NCBI GenBank assembly: GCA_964632365.1 | Contig: CAZWDR010000052.1 | Span: forward strand, 1 to 19,378 | Direction of reading: 5' to 3' | Source: ZC4RG30 sp964632365 | Lineage (GTDB): Bacteria > Pseudomonadota > Gammaproteobacteria > Steroidobacterales > Steroidobacteraceae | Length of the DNA stretch: 19,378 nt | In this document: positions 1-6,724 of the stretch, one piece after another | Layout of the letters: every line of letters starts with the position of its first letter | Numbering within the stretch: the stretch's first letter is position 1 | Translations under genes and position numbers: made by a program | The notes under the pieces: model-generated | Told to the model about the DNA's origin: nothing | Databases searched by the model: none | The model's input: the letters and a program-made list of their open reading frames with translations, nothing else

Positions 1-56
1 GCACCTACGCGCGCATCCGCGCGGCCATCCACGCCGCCGCCGCCACGCTGGCCTGA
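1..56 (+). CDS. C-terminal end of a [2Fe-2S] small subunit, isoquinoline 1-oxidoreductase alpha type (partial)
   Basis: Only the last 17 codons and the TGA (54-56) are inside the window, read in the frame that begins at base 3. They encode TYARIRAAIHAAAATLA. This matches the end of the IorA-type iron-sulfur subunits of the xanthine dehydrogenase family, where a C-R-C-G-T-Y-x-R-I-R-x-A-I-H tail follows the last two cluster cysteines. The cysteines themselves lie outside the window. The identification is supported by the next gene, which starts 11 bases after the stop and encodes the matching molybdopterin subunit. The small subunit would pass electrons from the molybdenum site to an acceptor. 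Seen: the peptide and the spacing. Known: the family tail. Inferred: the pairing. Confidence 0.75.
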   Translation, partial: TYARIRAAIHAAAATLA

Positions 57-67
57 GGGAAACCCAC

Positions 68-2290
68 ATGAAACACCTCAGCCGTGCCGCGACCGGCGAC
101 GTGCGCATCGTGAACGCCGCGTCGCTGGCGACACTGAACCGCCGCGATGTGCTGCGCGGCGCAGGTCTCACGCTGGCCATCGTCGGCACCGGGCCGATGC
201 TCGGCGGCTGCTCGACCACCGATGCCGCGGCCACCACGTTGGCGCCGGACCAGTTCCTGCGCATCGGCCGGGACAGTCGCGTCACGGTGCTGTCACCAAA
301 CACCGAGCTGGGCCAGGGGGCTTACACGGGCCTTGCCACGCTGGTGGCCGACGAGCTGGATGCCGACTGGGACCAGGTGGTCATCGAGGCCGCGCCTGCC
401 GATGTGAAGCTGTATGGCAATCCGGCCTTTGGCGGCATGATGCAGGGCACCGGCGGCAGCACCACGATTGCCGCCTACTGGCAGCCGATGCGCCGGGCCG
501 GCGCTACCGCGCGCGCGATGCTGGTCGCGGCGGCCGCAGAACGGTGGAGTCTTCCGGCCGACGAAATCGAAGTGAGCCGCGGCGTCGTCAGCCATGCCGG
601 CGCCGGTCGCAGCATCACCTTCGGCGAACTGGTCGAGGCCGCCGCGCAGCTGCCGGTGCCGGCCGATGTGAAGCTGAAGGATCCTGCCGCGTTCACGCTG
701 ATCGGCCGCGACGCCGCGCGTCTGGATGCGCGCGAGAAGTCCAGCGGCACCGCGCTGTTCACGCAGGACCTGCAGCTCCCGGGCATGCTGGTGGCCGTGG
801 TCGCGCTGCCGCCGCGATTCGGCGCGAAGGTGCGCAAGTTCGATGCCACCGCGGCCAAGGCCATGCCCAATGTGGTCAACGTGGTGCACTTCACGGGCAC
901 GATGCGCGAAGGCGTGGCGGTGCTCGCCACCGACACATGGTCGGCGAAGAAGGCACGCGATGCGCTGCAGGTGACCTGGGATGACGGCGCTGCGTTCACG
1001 CAGAGCTCCGCAGGAATCTTCGCGCAGTACAGCGAACTGGCCGCCACGCCCGGCCTTCCGGCGCGCAAGCAGGGCGACGCCGACGCATTGCTCGCCGATC
1101 CCGAGGCGCAGCCCATCACGGCCGTCTACCAGTTCCCCTTCCTCGCCCATGCGGCGATGGAGCCGATGAACGCGGTGGTGCAGATCAGCGCCGATGGCTG
1201 CGAGATCTGGAACGGCGAGCAGTTCCACACCGGTGACCAGAATGTCGTCGCGAACCTTCTGGGGCTGAAGCCTGCGCAGGTGCGCATCAACATGCTTTAC
1301 GCGGGGGGCAGCTTCGGTCGCCGCGGCAACGCCTGGGCCGACTACGTGGCCGATGCCGCCGCCATCGCGAAGGCCGATGGCAGCGGTCGGCCCGTGAAGC
1401 TGGTGTGGATGCGCGAGGACGACATGCATGCCGGCTTCTACCGCCCGGCCTACCTGCACGCGCTGGCCGCGACCGTCGATGGCAGTGGACGCATCACCGC
1501 GTGGCGCCAGCGCATCGTCGGACAATCCATCGCCGCGGGCACGCCGCTCGACAGCGGCGCAGCGGTGGATGCGACCTCGGTCGAGGGCGCGGCAAACCTG
1601 CCCTATGCCATCGAGAACCTGTCGGTGGAACTGCACACCACGAAGCTGGGCGTACCCATCCTGTGGTGGCGTTCGGTCGGCTCCACGCATACCGCCTATG
1701 CCGTGGAAGTGTTCCTCGACGAGATCGCCAGGGCCACTTCGCAGGATCCGCTGGAACTGCGTCGCAGCCTGCTGGCGCAGCACCCGCGCCACCTGGCCGT
1801 GCTGAACCTCGCCGCGGAGAAGGCCGGCTGGGGCACGCCGCTGCCACAGGGCACCGCGCGCGGCGTGGCGCTGCATGAATCCTTCGGCAGCGTCGTCGCC
1901 GAGATCGTCGAGGTCAGCCAGCGCGGCGCGGGCTTCCGCGTCGAACGCGTGGTGTGCGCCGTGGACTGCGGCCTTGCCGTGAACCCGAACATCGTCGCGA
2001 TGCAGATGGAGTCGGGCATCGTCTACGGGCTCGCCGCGGCGGCGACTGGCGAGATCACGTTGCAGGACGGCATCGTGCAGCAATCCAACTTCAACGACTA
2101 TCCGGTGCTGCGCATCAACCAGATGCCGAAGGTCGAGGTGCACATCGTGCCCTCCACCAACGCACCGACCGGCGTCGGCGAGCCCGGCACCCCGCCGATC
2201 GCGCCAGCCGTGGCCAATGCCATCGCGGCGCTCGGCGGCAAGGTGGTGCACGAGCTGCCCTTCAGCCGCTCCGGCGTGACGATCGCCTGA
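68..2290 (+). CDS. Molybdopterin-binding subunit, xanthine dehydrogenase family (IorB-like), Tat-exported
   Basis: A 740-residue large subunit of an aldehyde/N-heterocycle hydroxylase of the isoquinoline 1-oxidoreductase beta type. The N-terminus has a twin-arginine signal (RR at 25-26, followed by DVLRG) and a hydrophobic stretch ending in LGGC at 45-48, which resembles a lipobox. Family motifs seen are TGGST near residue 128, GGSFGRR for molybdopterin binding, and GVGEPG near the end, whose Glu705 sits where the catalytic glutamate is expected. The length is normal for the class with a duplicated N-terminal domain. The ATG at 68 follows a GAGG ribosome site that overlaps the upstream stop. 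It lies in one plus-strand run with the small subunit and an NDH-2 gene. The small subunit presumably travels with it through Tat. The substrate cannot be read from the sequence; an aldehyde or aromatic N-heterocycle is the family expectation. Confidence 0.9.
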   Translation: MKHLSRAATGDVRIVNAASLATLNRRDVLRGAGLTLAIVGTGPMLGGCSTTDAAATTLAPDQFLRIGRDSRVTVLSPNTELGQGAYTGLATLVADELDADWDQVVIEAAPADVKLYGNPAFGGMMQGTGGSTTIAAYWQPMRRAGATARAMLVAAAAERWSLPADEIEVSRGVVSHAGAGRSITFGELVEAAAQLPVPADVKLKDPAAFTLIGRDAARLDAREKSSGTALFTQDLQLPGMLVAVVALPPRFGAKVRKFDATAAKAMPNVVNVVHFTGTMREGVAVLATDTWSAKKARDALQVTWDDGAAFTQSSAGIFAQYSELAATPGLPARKQGDADALLADPEAQPITAVYQFPFLAHAAMEPMNAVVQISADGCEIWNGEQFHTGDQNVVANLLGLKPAQVRINMLYAGGSFGRRGNAWADYVADAAAIAKADGSGRPVKLVWMREDDMHAGFYRPAYLHALAATVDGSGRITAWRQRIVGQSIAAGTPLDSGAAVDATSVEGAANLPYAIENLSVELHTTKLGVPILWWRSVGSTHTAYAVEVFLDEIARATSQDPLELRRSLLAQHPRHLAVLNLAAEKAGWGTPLPQGTARGVALHESFGSVVAEIVEVSQRGAGFRVERVVCAVDCGLAVNPNIVAMQMESGIVYGLAAAATGEITLQDGIVQQSNFNDYPVLRINQMPKVEVHIVPSTNAPTGVGEPGTPPIAPAVANAIAALGGKVVHELPFSRSGVTIA

Positions 2291-2292
2291 TC

Positions 2293-3597
2293 GTGGACGC
2301 GCCACCCCGACGGTCCCGGCCACGCATCATCGTCATCGGTGGCGGCTTCGCCGGGCTGTGGGCGGTTCGCGCGCTCGAACACGCACCGGCAGATATCGTG
2401 CTGATCGACCGGCACAACCACCACACGTTCCAGCCGCTGCTGTACCAGGTCGCCACGGCGGGACTGGCCGCGCCATCGGTCGCCGCGCCGCTGCGCCACA
2501 TCCTGCGCAGGCAGCGCAATGTCATGGTGCAGCTGGGCGAGGTCACGCGCATCGATGCCGGCGCCCGCCAGGTCTGCTTCAACGGTCTGGCGATCGACTA
2601 TGACTACCTGCTCATCGCCACGGGCGTGTCACACGCCTACTTCGGCCATGACGACTGGGCGCGCTACGCGCCGGGACTCAAGACGCTCGATGACGCGCTG
2701 AACATCCGCGCGCGCATCCTCACGGCCTTCGAGCGTGCCGAGCGCAGCACGGATCGCGCCGAGATCGAGGCGCTGCTCACCTTCGTGATCGTCGGCGGCG
2801 GTCCCACCGGCGTCGAACTCGCCGGCACCCTGGCGGAGATCGCGCGCCACACGCTGCGCGGCGAGTTCCGCCGCATCGATCCCTCGACCGCACGCGTGAT
2901 GCTGGTGGAGGCAGGCCCCAGGGTGCTCGCCGCGTTCCCCGAGGAGCTGTCGGCCAGCGCACAGCGGCAGCTCGAACGCCTCGGCGTCACCGTGCTGACC
3001 GGCCAGCCGATCACGCACGTCGACGCGCAAGGTGTTCACATCGGCAGCACGCCATTGCCGGCGCGCACCGTGCTGTGGGCGGCCGGCGTGACGGCCTCAC
3101 CGCTGGCGCGCTCGCTGGGCGTGCCGCTGGACCGCAGCGGACGGGTGCCGGTGGAAGCGGATCTGTCCGTGCCTGGGCATCCGGAGATCTTCGTGGCAGG
3201 CGACCTCGCCGCCGCAGGGTCAGCAGAAGGTCCGGTCCCCGGAATCGCGCCAGCGGCGAAGCAGATGGGGCGACATGTGGCGAAGGCAATTGCCGGACGC
3301 ATGGCCGGACGATCCGCGCCTGCATTCGAATATCGCCATCACGGCCTGCTCGCGACGATCGGCCGCATGGCTGCGGTGGTGGACCTCGGCAAGCTGCGCT
3401 TCTCGGGGCTTCTCGCCTGGTGGTTCTGGCTGGCCGCGCATGTGTATTTCCTGATCGGCTTCCGCAACCGGCTGGTCGTGCTGATCGACTGGGCGGGCGC
3501 GTACTGGACCCATCAGCGCGGCGCGCGCATCGTCACCGAACTGCCGGCCGGACTCGCCGGTGGCGAGGTCACGCGCGAGGACCGCCCCGCTTCCTGA
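2293..3597 (+). CDS. ndh: NAD(P)/FAD-dependent oxidoreductase, type II NADH:quinone oxidoreductase (NDH-2)
   Basis: A 434-residue single-subunit flavoprotein that would oxidise NADH and reduce membrane quinone on the cytoplasmic face without pumping protons. The FAD-binding GGGFAG motif is at 16-21. The NADH-binding motif VGGGPTGVELAG is at 167-178, with Glu175. The second flavin motif, FVAGD, ends at Asp304. AAKQMG near 321 is the family's quinone-side motif. A hydrophobic, aromatic C-terminal segment (about 371-395) is the usual membrane anchor. The GTG at 2293 is chosen because it lies two bases after the upstream stop and just precedes the nucleotide-binding strand. The same frame is open much further upstream, but there it shadows the molybdopterin gene. 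The 3' end overlaps the convergent ArsR gene by 29 bases. Family is clear; quinone as acceptor is inferred. Confidence 0.88.
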   Translation: MDAPPRRSRPRIIVIGGGFAGLWAVRALEHAPADIVLIDRHNHHTFQPLLYQVATAGLAAPSVAAPLRHILRRQRNVMVQLGEVTRIDAGARQVCFNGLAIDYDYLLIATGVSHAYFGHDDWARYAPGLKTLDDALNIRARILTAFERAERSTDRAEIEALLTFVIVGGGPTGVELAGTLAEIARHTLRGEFRRIDPSTARVMLVEAGPRVLAAFPEELSASAQRQLERLGVTVLTGQPITHVDAQGVHIGSTPLPARTVLWAAGVTASPLARSLGVPLDRSGRVPVEADLSVPGHPEIFVAGDLAAAGSAEGPVPGIAPAAKQMGRHVAKAIAGRMAGRSAPAFEYRHHGLLATIGRMAAVVDLGKLRFSGLLAWWFWLAAHVYFLIGFRNRLVVLIDWAGAYWTHQRGARIVTELPAGLAGGEVTREDRPAS

Positions 3598-3916
3598 CCG
3601 CGCGCCGGCCGCGTGCCACCTCGGTCGCCAGCGCATCCAGCCTTGGCTCCCAGTGGCTGCGGAACCGCTCCAGCCACTGGTCGATCTCGCGCAGCGGCTT
3701 CACGTCCACCGCATAGATGCGGCGGGTGCCTTCCGGCCGCACCCGCGCGAAGCCCTGCTCGCGCAGCACCTTCAGGTGCTGCGACACCGCCGCCTGCGTG
3801 ATGCCGAACTCCGCACCGACCACTTCGACGATCTGGCCGGAGGCGCGCTCGTCACGCGCCAGCAGTTCCAGGATGCGTCGACGCACCGGATCGCCGAGCA
3901 CATCGAGCGCATGCAT
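3569..3916 (-). CDS. ArsR-family helix-turn-helix transcriptional regulator
   Basis: A 115-residue winged-helix repressor of the ArsR/SmtB superfamily. It opens with LGDPVRRRILELL (7-19), the usual first helix. The recognition helix is in TQAAVSQHLKVLREQG (40-55), followed by the wing RPEGTRRIYAV. There is no cysteine and no His/Asp metal-site pattern in the protein, so it is probably not a metal sensor. It belongs to the subgroup commonly paired with AHSA1/SRPBCC genes, and here the SRPBCC gene lies three bases upstream on the same strand. Likely role: repressor of its own two-gene operon through the palindrome at 4569-4584 (inference). It overlaps the 3' end of the convergent NDH-2 gene by 29 bases. 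The ligand is unknown. Confidence 0.88.
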   Translation of the reverse strand: MHALDVLGDPVRRRILELLARDERASGQIVEVVGAEFGITQAAVSQHLKVLREQGFARVRPEGTRRIYAVDVKPLREIDQWLERFRSHWEPRLDALATEVARGRRAVRKRGGPRA

Positions 3917-3919
3917 GGA

Positions 3920-4552
3920 TCAGGCGGCCGGCTCGCCGGTGTAGAACGCAGTGGTTGCGCGTACCGCTGCGCGCGCAATCTCGGCATTCTCGCCCGCCGC
4001 GATGGCGGCCTCGCCCCATCGCTCACTGCTGCCGGTGCAGAAGCGCTTGCCCTCCGGCGAGCCGGAAAACACGTCTTCGGTGATGCGCGTGGCGGGATCG
4101 GACAGGTGCAGCTGCAGCCCCATCAGTCCGCCCTCCCAGCCCACACCCACCGCGCCCGGGCCGTACTGCGTCCAGAAGTCGCTCAGTGGTGCCGTGTGCG
4201 TCAGCGTGAACCGCGTGCGCTGCTGCGCCTCACGCGCGAGTCGCACCTCCACCCAGCTCACCTGCCCCATCATTTCCCAGGTGAGGCCCAGGTGCACCGG
4301 CGGCTCGCAGTCCGTGATGGTGCCGCCGGCATTGCCCTTCAGCTGATAGCGCCCACCGAGCCGCAGGTCGCCCTCCACCGGCAGGAACCAGCGCGGCAGC
4401 CGTTCGGGGCTGGTCATCGCATGCCAGAGGTCGTCGATGTCCGTGTCGTAGCTGCGCTCGAGGATCACCGCGCGGGCCGGCTTGCCCTCGCGCTCGAGCG
4501 ACTGGACCGAGCGGCGCACCGCGCCGAGATGGCTGTCGATGTCGAGGGGCAT
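3920..4552 (-). CDS. SRPBCC (AHSA1-like) domain protein
   Basis: A 210-residue protein of the START/Bet v1-like SRPBCC superfamily, AHSA1 branch. The core runs from about residue 28 (ILERSYDTDIDDLWHAMTSP) through PRWFLPVEGDLRLGGRYQL (53-71) and a later LGLTWEM strand, the standard layout. Such domains form a deep hydrophobic pocket; the bacterial members mostly have no assigned ligand. There is no signal peptide, so it should be cytoplasmic. A C-terminal extension after about residue 155 makes it longer than the minimal domain of about 140-150 residues. The ATG at 4552 has a GGAGG ribosome site at 4557-4561 with a four-base gap. It is the first gene of a pair with the ArsR regulator, three bases apart, so the two products are probably made together. 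Function unknown beyond the fold. Confidence 0.85.
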   Translation of the reverse strand: MPLDIDSHLGAVRRSVQSLEREGKPARAVILERSYDTDIDDLWHAMTSPERLPRWFLPVEGDLRLGGRYQLKGNAGGTITDCEPPVHLGLTWEMMGQVSWVEVRLAREAQQRTRFTLTHTAPLSDFWTQYGPGAVGVGWEGGLMGLQLHLSDPATRITEDVFSGSPEGKRFCTGSSERWGEAAIAAGENAEIARAAVRATTAFYTGEPAA

Positions 4553-4568
4553 GGAACCTCCGTGTTTT

Positions 4569-4584
4569 ATAAGTCTGGACTTAT
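4569..4584. promoter_or_regulatory. Perfect palindrome, candidate ArsR operator of the SRPBCC-ArsR operon
   Basis: ATAAGTC-TG-GACTTAT is a 7-bp perfect inverted repeat with a two-base centre, in an unusually AT-rich island of a GC-rich window. It lies 17 bases upstream of the SRPBCC start, and its minus-strand copies of TATAAG and TATAAAA could serve as the -10 element. I see no clear -35. ArsR-family dimers bind imperfect or perfect palindromes of this size over promoters, so autorepression is the simplest reading. Binding itself is inferred. Confidence 0.65.
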
Positions 4585-4628
4585 ATTAAAGGTGATTGAT
4601 CCGGCGGTGCAATCACACGGATGTTCCC

Positions 4629-4652
4629 CGCCGTGGCACATCCGGCACGGCG
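4629..4652. other. Hairpin just after the sensor kinase gene
   Basis: CGCCGTG (4629-4635) and CACGGCG (4646-4652) form a 7-bp stem with a ten-base loop, starting one base past the sensor kinase stop codon. No T-run follows on the minus strand, so it is not a standard intrinsic terminator. It could slow degradation or act with Rho, but nothing here shows that. Confidence 0.3.
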
Positions 4653-4653
4653 T

Positions 4654-6084
4654 TCATGCGGGATGCTCCGGCTCACCCGGTGCCGGAAACCCGATCACGA
4701 ATCGGGCCCCCCGGTCGGTATCCGGGTCGAGCGACAGGTGTCCGCCCTGCCGTTCCATGATGCATCGCGCGATCGGAAGCCCCAGCCCGGCGCCAAAGCC
4801 CGGGGCGTTCGGACCGCGGCGGAACCGCTCGAACAGCAACGCGGCGGCCTGCGGCGCAATGCCAGGCCCGTCATCGGCAATGATCACGGTGGCGCGTCCA
4901 GCGGACAATGTGATCGACGTGCCGGCGGGCGTGTACTGGATGGCGTTCTCGATCAGGTTGCGAAAGACGAGGCGCGTCAGTGTCTCATTGCCGCGCGCAG
5001 GCACCGACGCGTCGGGTGTCGTGGCGCTGATGTAATGCTCCGTCTCGAGCGCACCCGGTGCCAGCTCCCGGGCCACATCCAGCGCAACCGCATAGGCGTC
5101 GAATGCGGCAGACTGCAGCTGCTCCTGCGAGTCGAGACGCGCAAGACACAGCAGTTGCTCGACGAGCCGCCCCAGCTGTTCGATCTCCAGCGTCACATCG
5201 CCCAGCTGCTGCGTTGAAAAGCGGGATTCGAGCCGCGCGCGCAATGTCGCGAGCGGCGTGCGCAGCTCATGCGCCGCGTTGGCGGTGAACTCCCTCTGCA
5301 CGCGGTAGTCGGCCTCGAGCCGGTCGAGCGACGCGTTGACGGCCTGGACCAGTGGAACGACCTCCCGGGGAAGGTTCCGGGCATACAACCGCTCCCCAAG
5401 GCGATCCAAGGACAGCCTCGAGGCCTGATGCGAGACGGCACGCAATGATCGAAGCGACGACAGCACGGTCACGACGACGACGCCGACGACCGCGGTCAGC
5501 AGCAGCGCGAACGGCCAGTCCAGCTCTCCCAACGCGCCGAGCATCAGCTGGGCGAGCAGGCTCTCCGTCTGTTCGAGATTCCGGACCACCCGCAGCCAGT
5601 AAGCGCCGTGGCCGTCGCCGACCTGGAGCGCGGCAGCCATGACGCCGTTGCCGGACGCCGCGTCTGTCGCCAGTTGCATGATGATCGGCTCACCGCCCCG
5701 GGCGACCGGCAACGGCAGGTCAGGCGTCGCGAAGCCGCCGGACTGCAGCACGGTGCCTCCGGCGCTCAGCAGCTGATAGCCGTTCAGCGTGTCGGGTCTG
5801 GCGTAGAACTCCTGCAGCGACCGCGGCAGGTCGAGGCGCGGAGCCCCGGCCCCCGACACGATCGACTTGCGCAGGTCCTGCACCTGCACGGCGATGCTCT
5901 GGCCTTCCAGACCCATCAACCCATCGCGGAATTCCAGGTACAACACCACGTAGCTGCATGCCAGCGCGAGCACCACCACGATGGTCAGCCGGATGACCAG
6001 TGCCCGAAGCAGCGAGGGGGCGCGCGTCGCGCCGCGATCAGGAGGCAAGATAGCCCAGTCCGCGCAAGGTCCGCAGCGATACAT
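4654..6084 (-). CDS. Sensor histidine kinase of a two-component system
   Basis: An inner-membrane kinase of up to 476 residues. A first membrane helix (about 29-49) and a second (about 187-210) bracket a periplasmic sensor region of about 135 residues with no domain I recognise. After a short linker comes the HisKA dimerisation domain with the phosphorylated His272 in NAAHELRTPLATL. The ATPase domain shows the N box (Asn376 and Asn380 in NLIEN), DDGPGI at 404-409, and GAGLGLPIA at 431-439. This resembles QseC/TctE-type kinases. The ATG at 6084 overlaps the response regulator by 47 bases and lacks a good ribosome site. A TTG at 6048 (codon 13), still before the first helix, is an alternative start. 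The overlap with its regulator implies translational coupling. The signal sensed is unknown; the receptor gene upstream suggests a related nutrient or surface cue. Confidence 0.9.
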   Translation of the reverse strand: MYRCGPCADWAILPPDRGATRAPSLLRALVIRLTIVVVLALACSYVVLYLEFRDGLMGLEGQSIAVQVQDLRKSIVSGAGAPRLDLPRSLQEFYARPDTLNGYQLLSAGGTVLQSGGFATPDLPLPVARGGEPIIMQLATDAASGNGVMAAALQVGDGHGAYWLRVVRNLEQTESLLAQLMLGALGELDWPFALLLTAVVGVVVVTVLSSLRSLRAVSHQASRLSLDRLGERLYARNLPREVVPLVQAVNASLDRLEADYRVQREFTANAAHELRTPLATLRARLESRFSTQQLGDVTLEIEQLGRLVEQLLCLARLDSQEQLQSAAFDAYAVALDVARELAPGALETEHYISATTPDASVPARGNETLTRLVFRNLIENAIQYTPAGTSITLSAGRATVIIADDGPGIAPQAAALLFERFRRGPNAPGFGAGLGLPIARCIMERQGGHLSLDPDTDRGARFVIGFPAPGEPEHPA

Positions 6085-6703
6085 CGGCGCCTGCAGCCGC
6101 GAGCTTGCGGCGCAGCCGGTGCACCTGCGTCTCCACCGAATTCGCGCTGCGCTCCTGCTCGAAATCGTACAGGCACTCGGCCAGTCGCTCCTTCGAGAGG
6201 ACGCGTCCCTGGTTGCGCAGCAGTGCTTCGAGCAGGATCAGCTCCGAGCGGGTCAGTTCGAGGCGCGACCCCGCGACGGTGGCAATCCGCGCCGACGTAT
6301 CGAGTCCCACGTTGCCCAGGGTCAGCGTGCGACCCAACGCAGCGCCCGGCCGGCGCAACAGCGCGCGCAGCCGCGCAACCAGTTCCTGCATCGCAAAGGG
6401 CTTGACGAGATAGTCATCCGCACCGCAATCGAGCCCTCGCACACGGTCCTCGATGGTTCCCAGCGCCGTCAGGATCAGCACGGGCGTCATGTTTCCCCGC
6501 TCGCGCATTGCCTTCAGCGCGTCGAGGCCACTGCCATCCGGAAGCATGAGGTCGAGCACGGCGGCATCATAGTCGGCCGCCCGCCAGGCCCGCAGCCCCT
6601 CGGACGCCGAGGGCGCCGCATCGACCGCGAACCCTTGCACCCGCAGGCTCTCCGCAATGGCCTGACAGAGCCGGTGGTTGTCTTCGATGATCAGCAGTCT
6701 CAA
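6038..6703 (-). CDS. OmpR/PhoB-family response regulator
   Basis: A 221-residue cytoplasmic DNA-binding regulator. The receiver domain (1-115) has the acidic pocket (Glu7, Asp8), the phosphoacceptor Asp51 in LDLMLPDGSG, Thr79 in LTA, and Lys101 in LVKPF. A winged-helix output domain of the OmpR type fills about 125-220 and ends in RTLRGLGYLA. The start is a TTG at 6703. In that frame a stop codon lies only eight codons upstream and no ATG or GTG intervenes before the conserved first strand, so a non-ATG start is forced, with a weak AGGG upstream. It begins 21 bases after the TonB-dependent receptor stop and overlaps the sensor kinase gene. Order receptor, regulator, kinase suggests it controls this same operon. 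Confidence 0.92.
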   Translation of the reverse strand: MRLLIIEDNHRLCQAIAESLRVQGFAVDAAPSASEGLRAWRAADYDAAVLDLMLPDGSGLDALKAMRERGNMTPVLILTALGTIEDRVRGLDCGADDYLVKPFAMQELVARLRALLRRPGAALGRTLTLGNVGLDTSARIATVAGSRLELTRSELILLEALLRNQGRVLSKERLAECLYDFEQERSANSVETQVHRLRRKLAAAGADVSLRTLRGLGYLAS

Positions 6704-6724
6704 GCGACGGCCCTGGTCGTGGAC

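Noticed and set aside
1954..2292. Upstream extension of the NDH-2 frame
   Set aside because: It lies entirely over the molybdopterin subunit in another frame. The FAD motif begins 15 codons after the GTG at 2293.
3560..5035. Plus-strand open frame of 491 codons across the ArsR, SRPBCC and kinase genes
   Set aside because: It crosses three real minus-strand genes and their intergenic operator and has no protein-like pattern.
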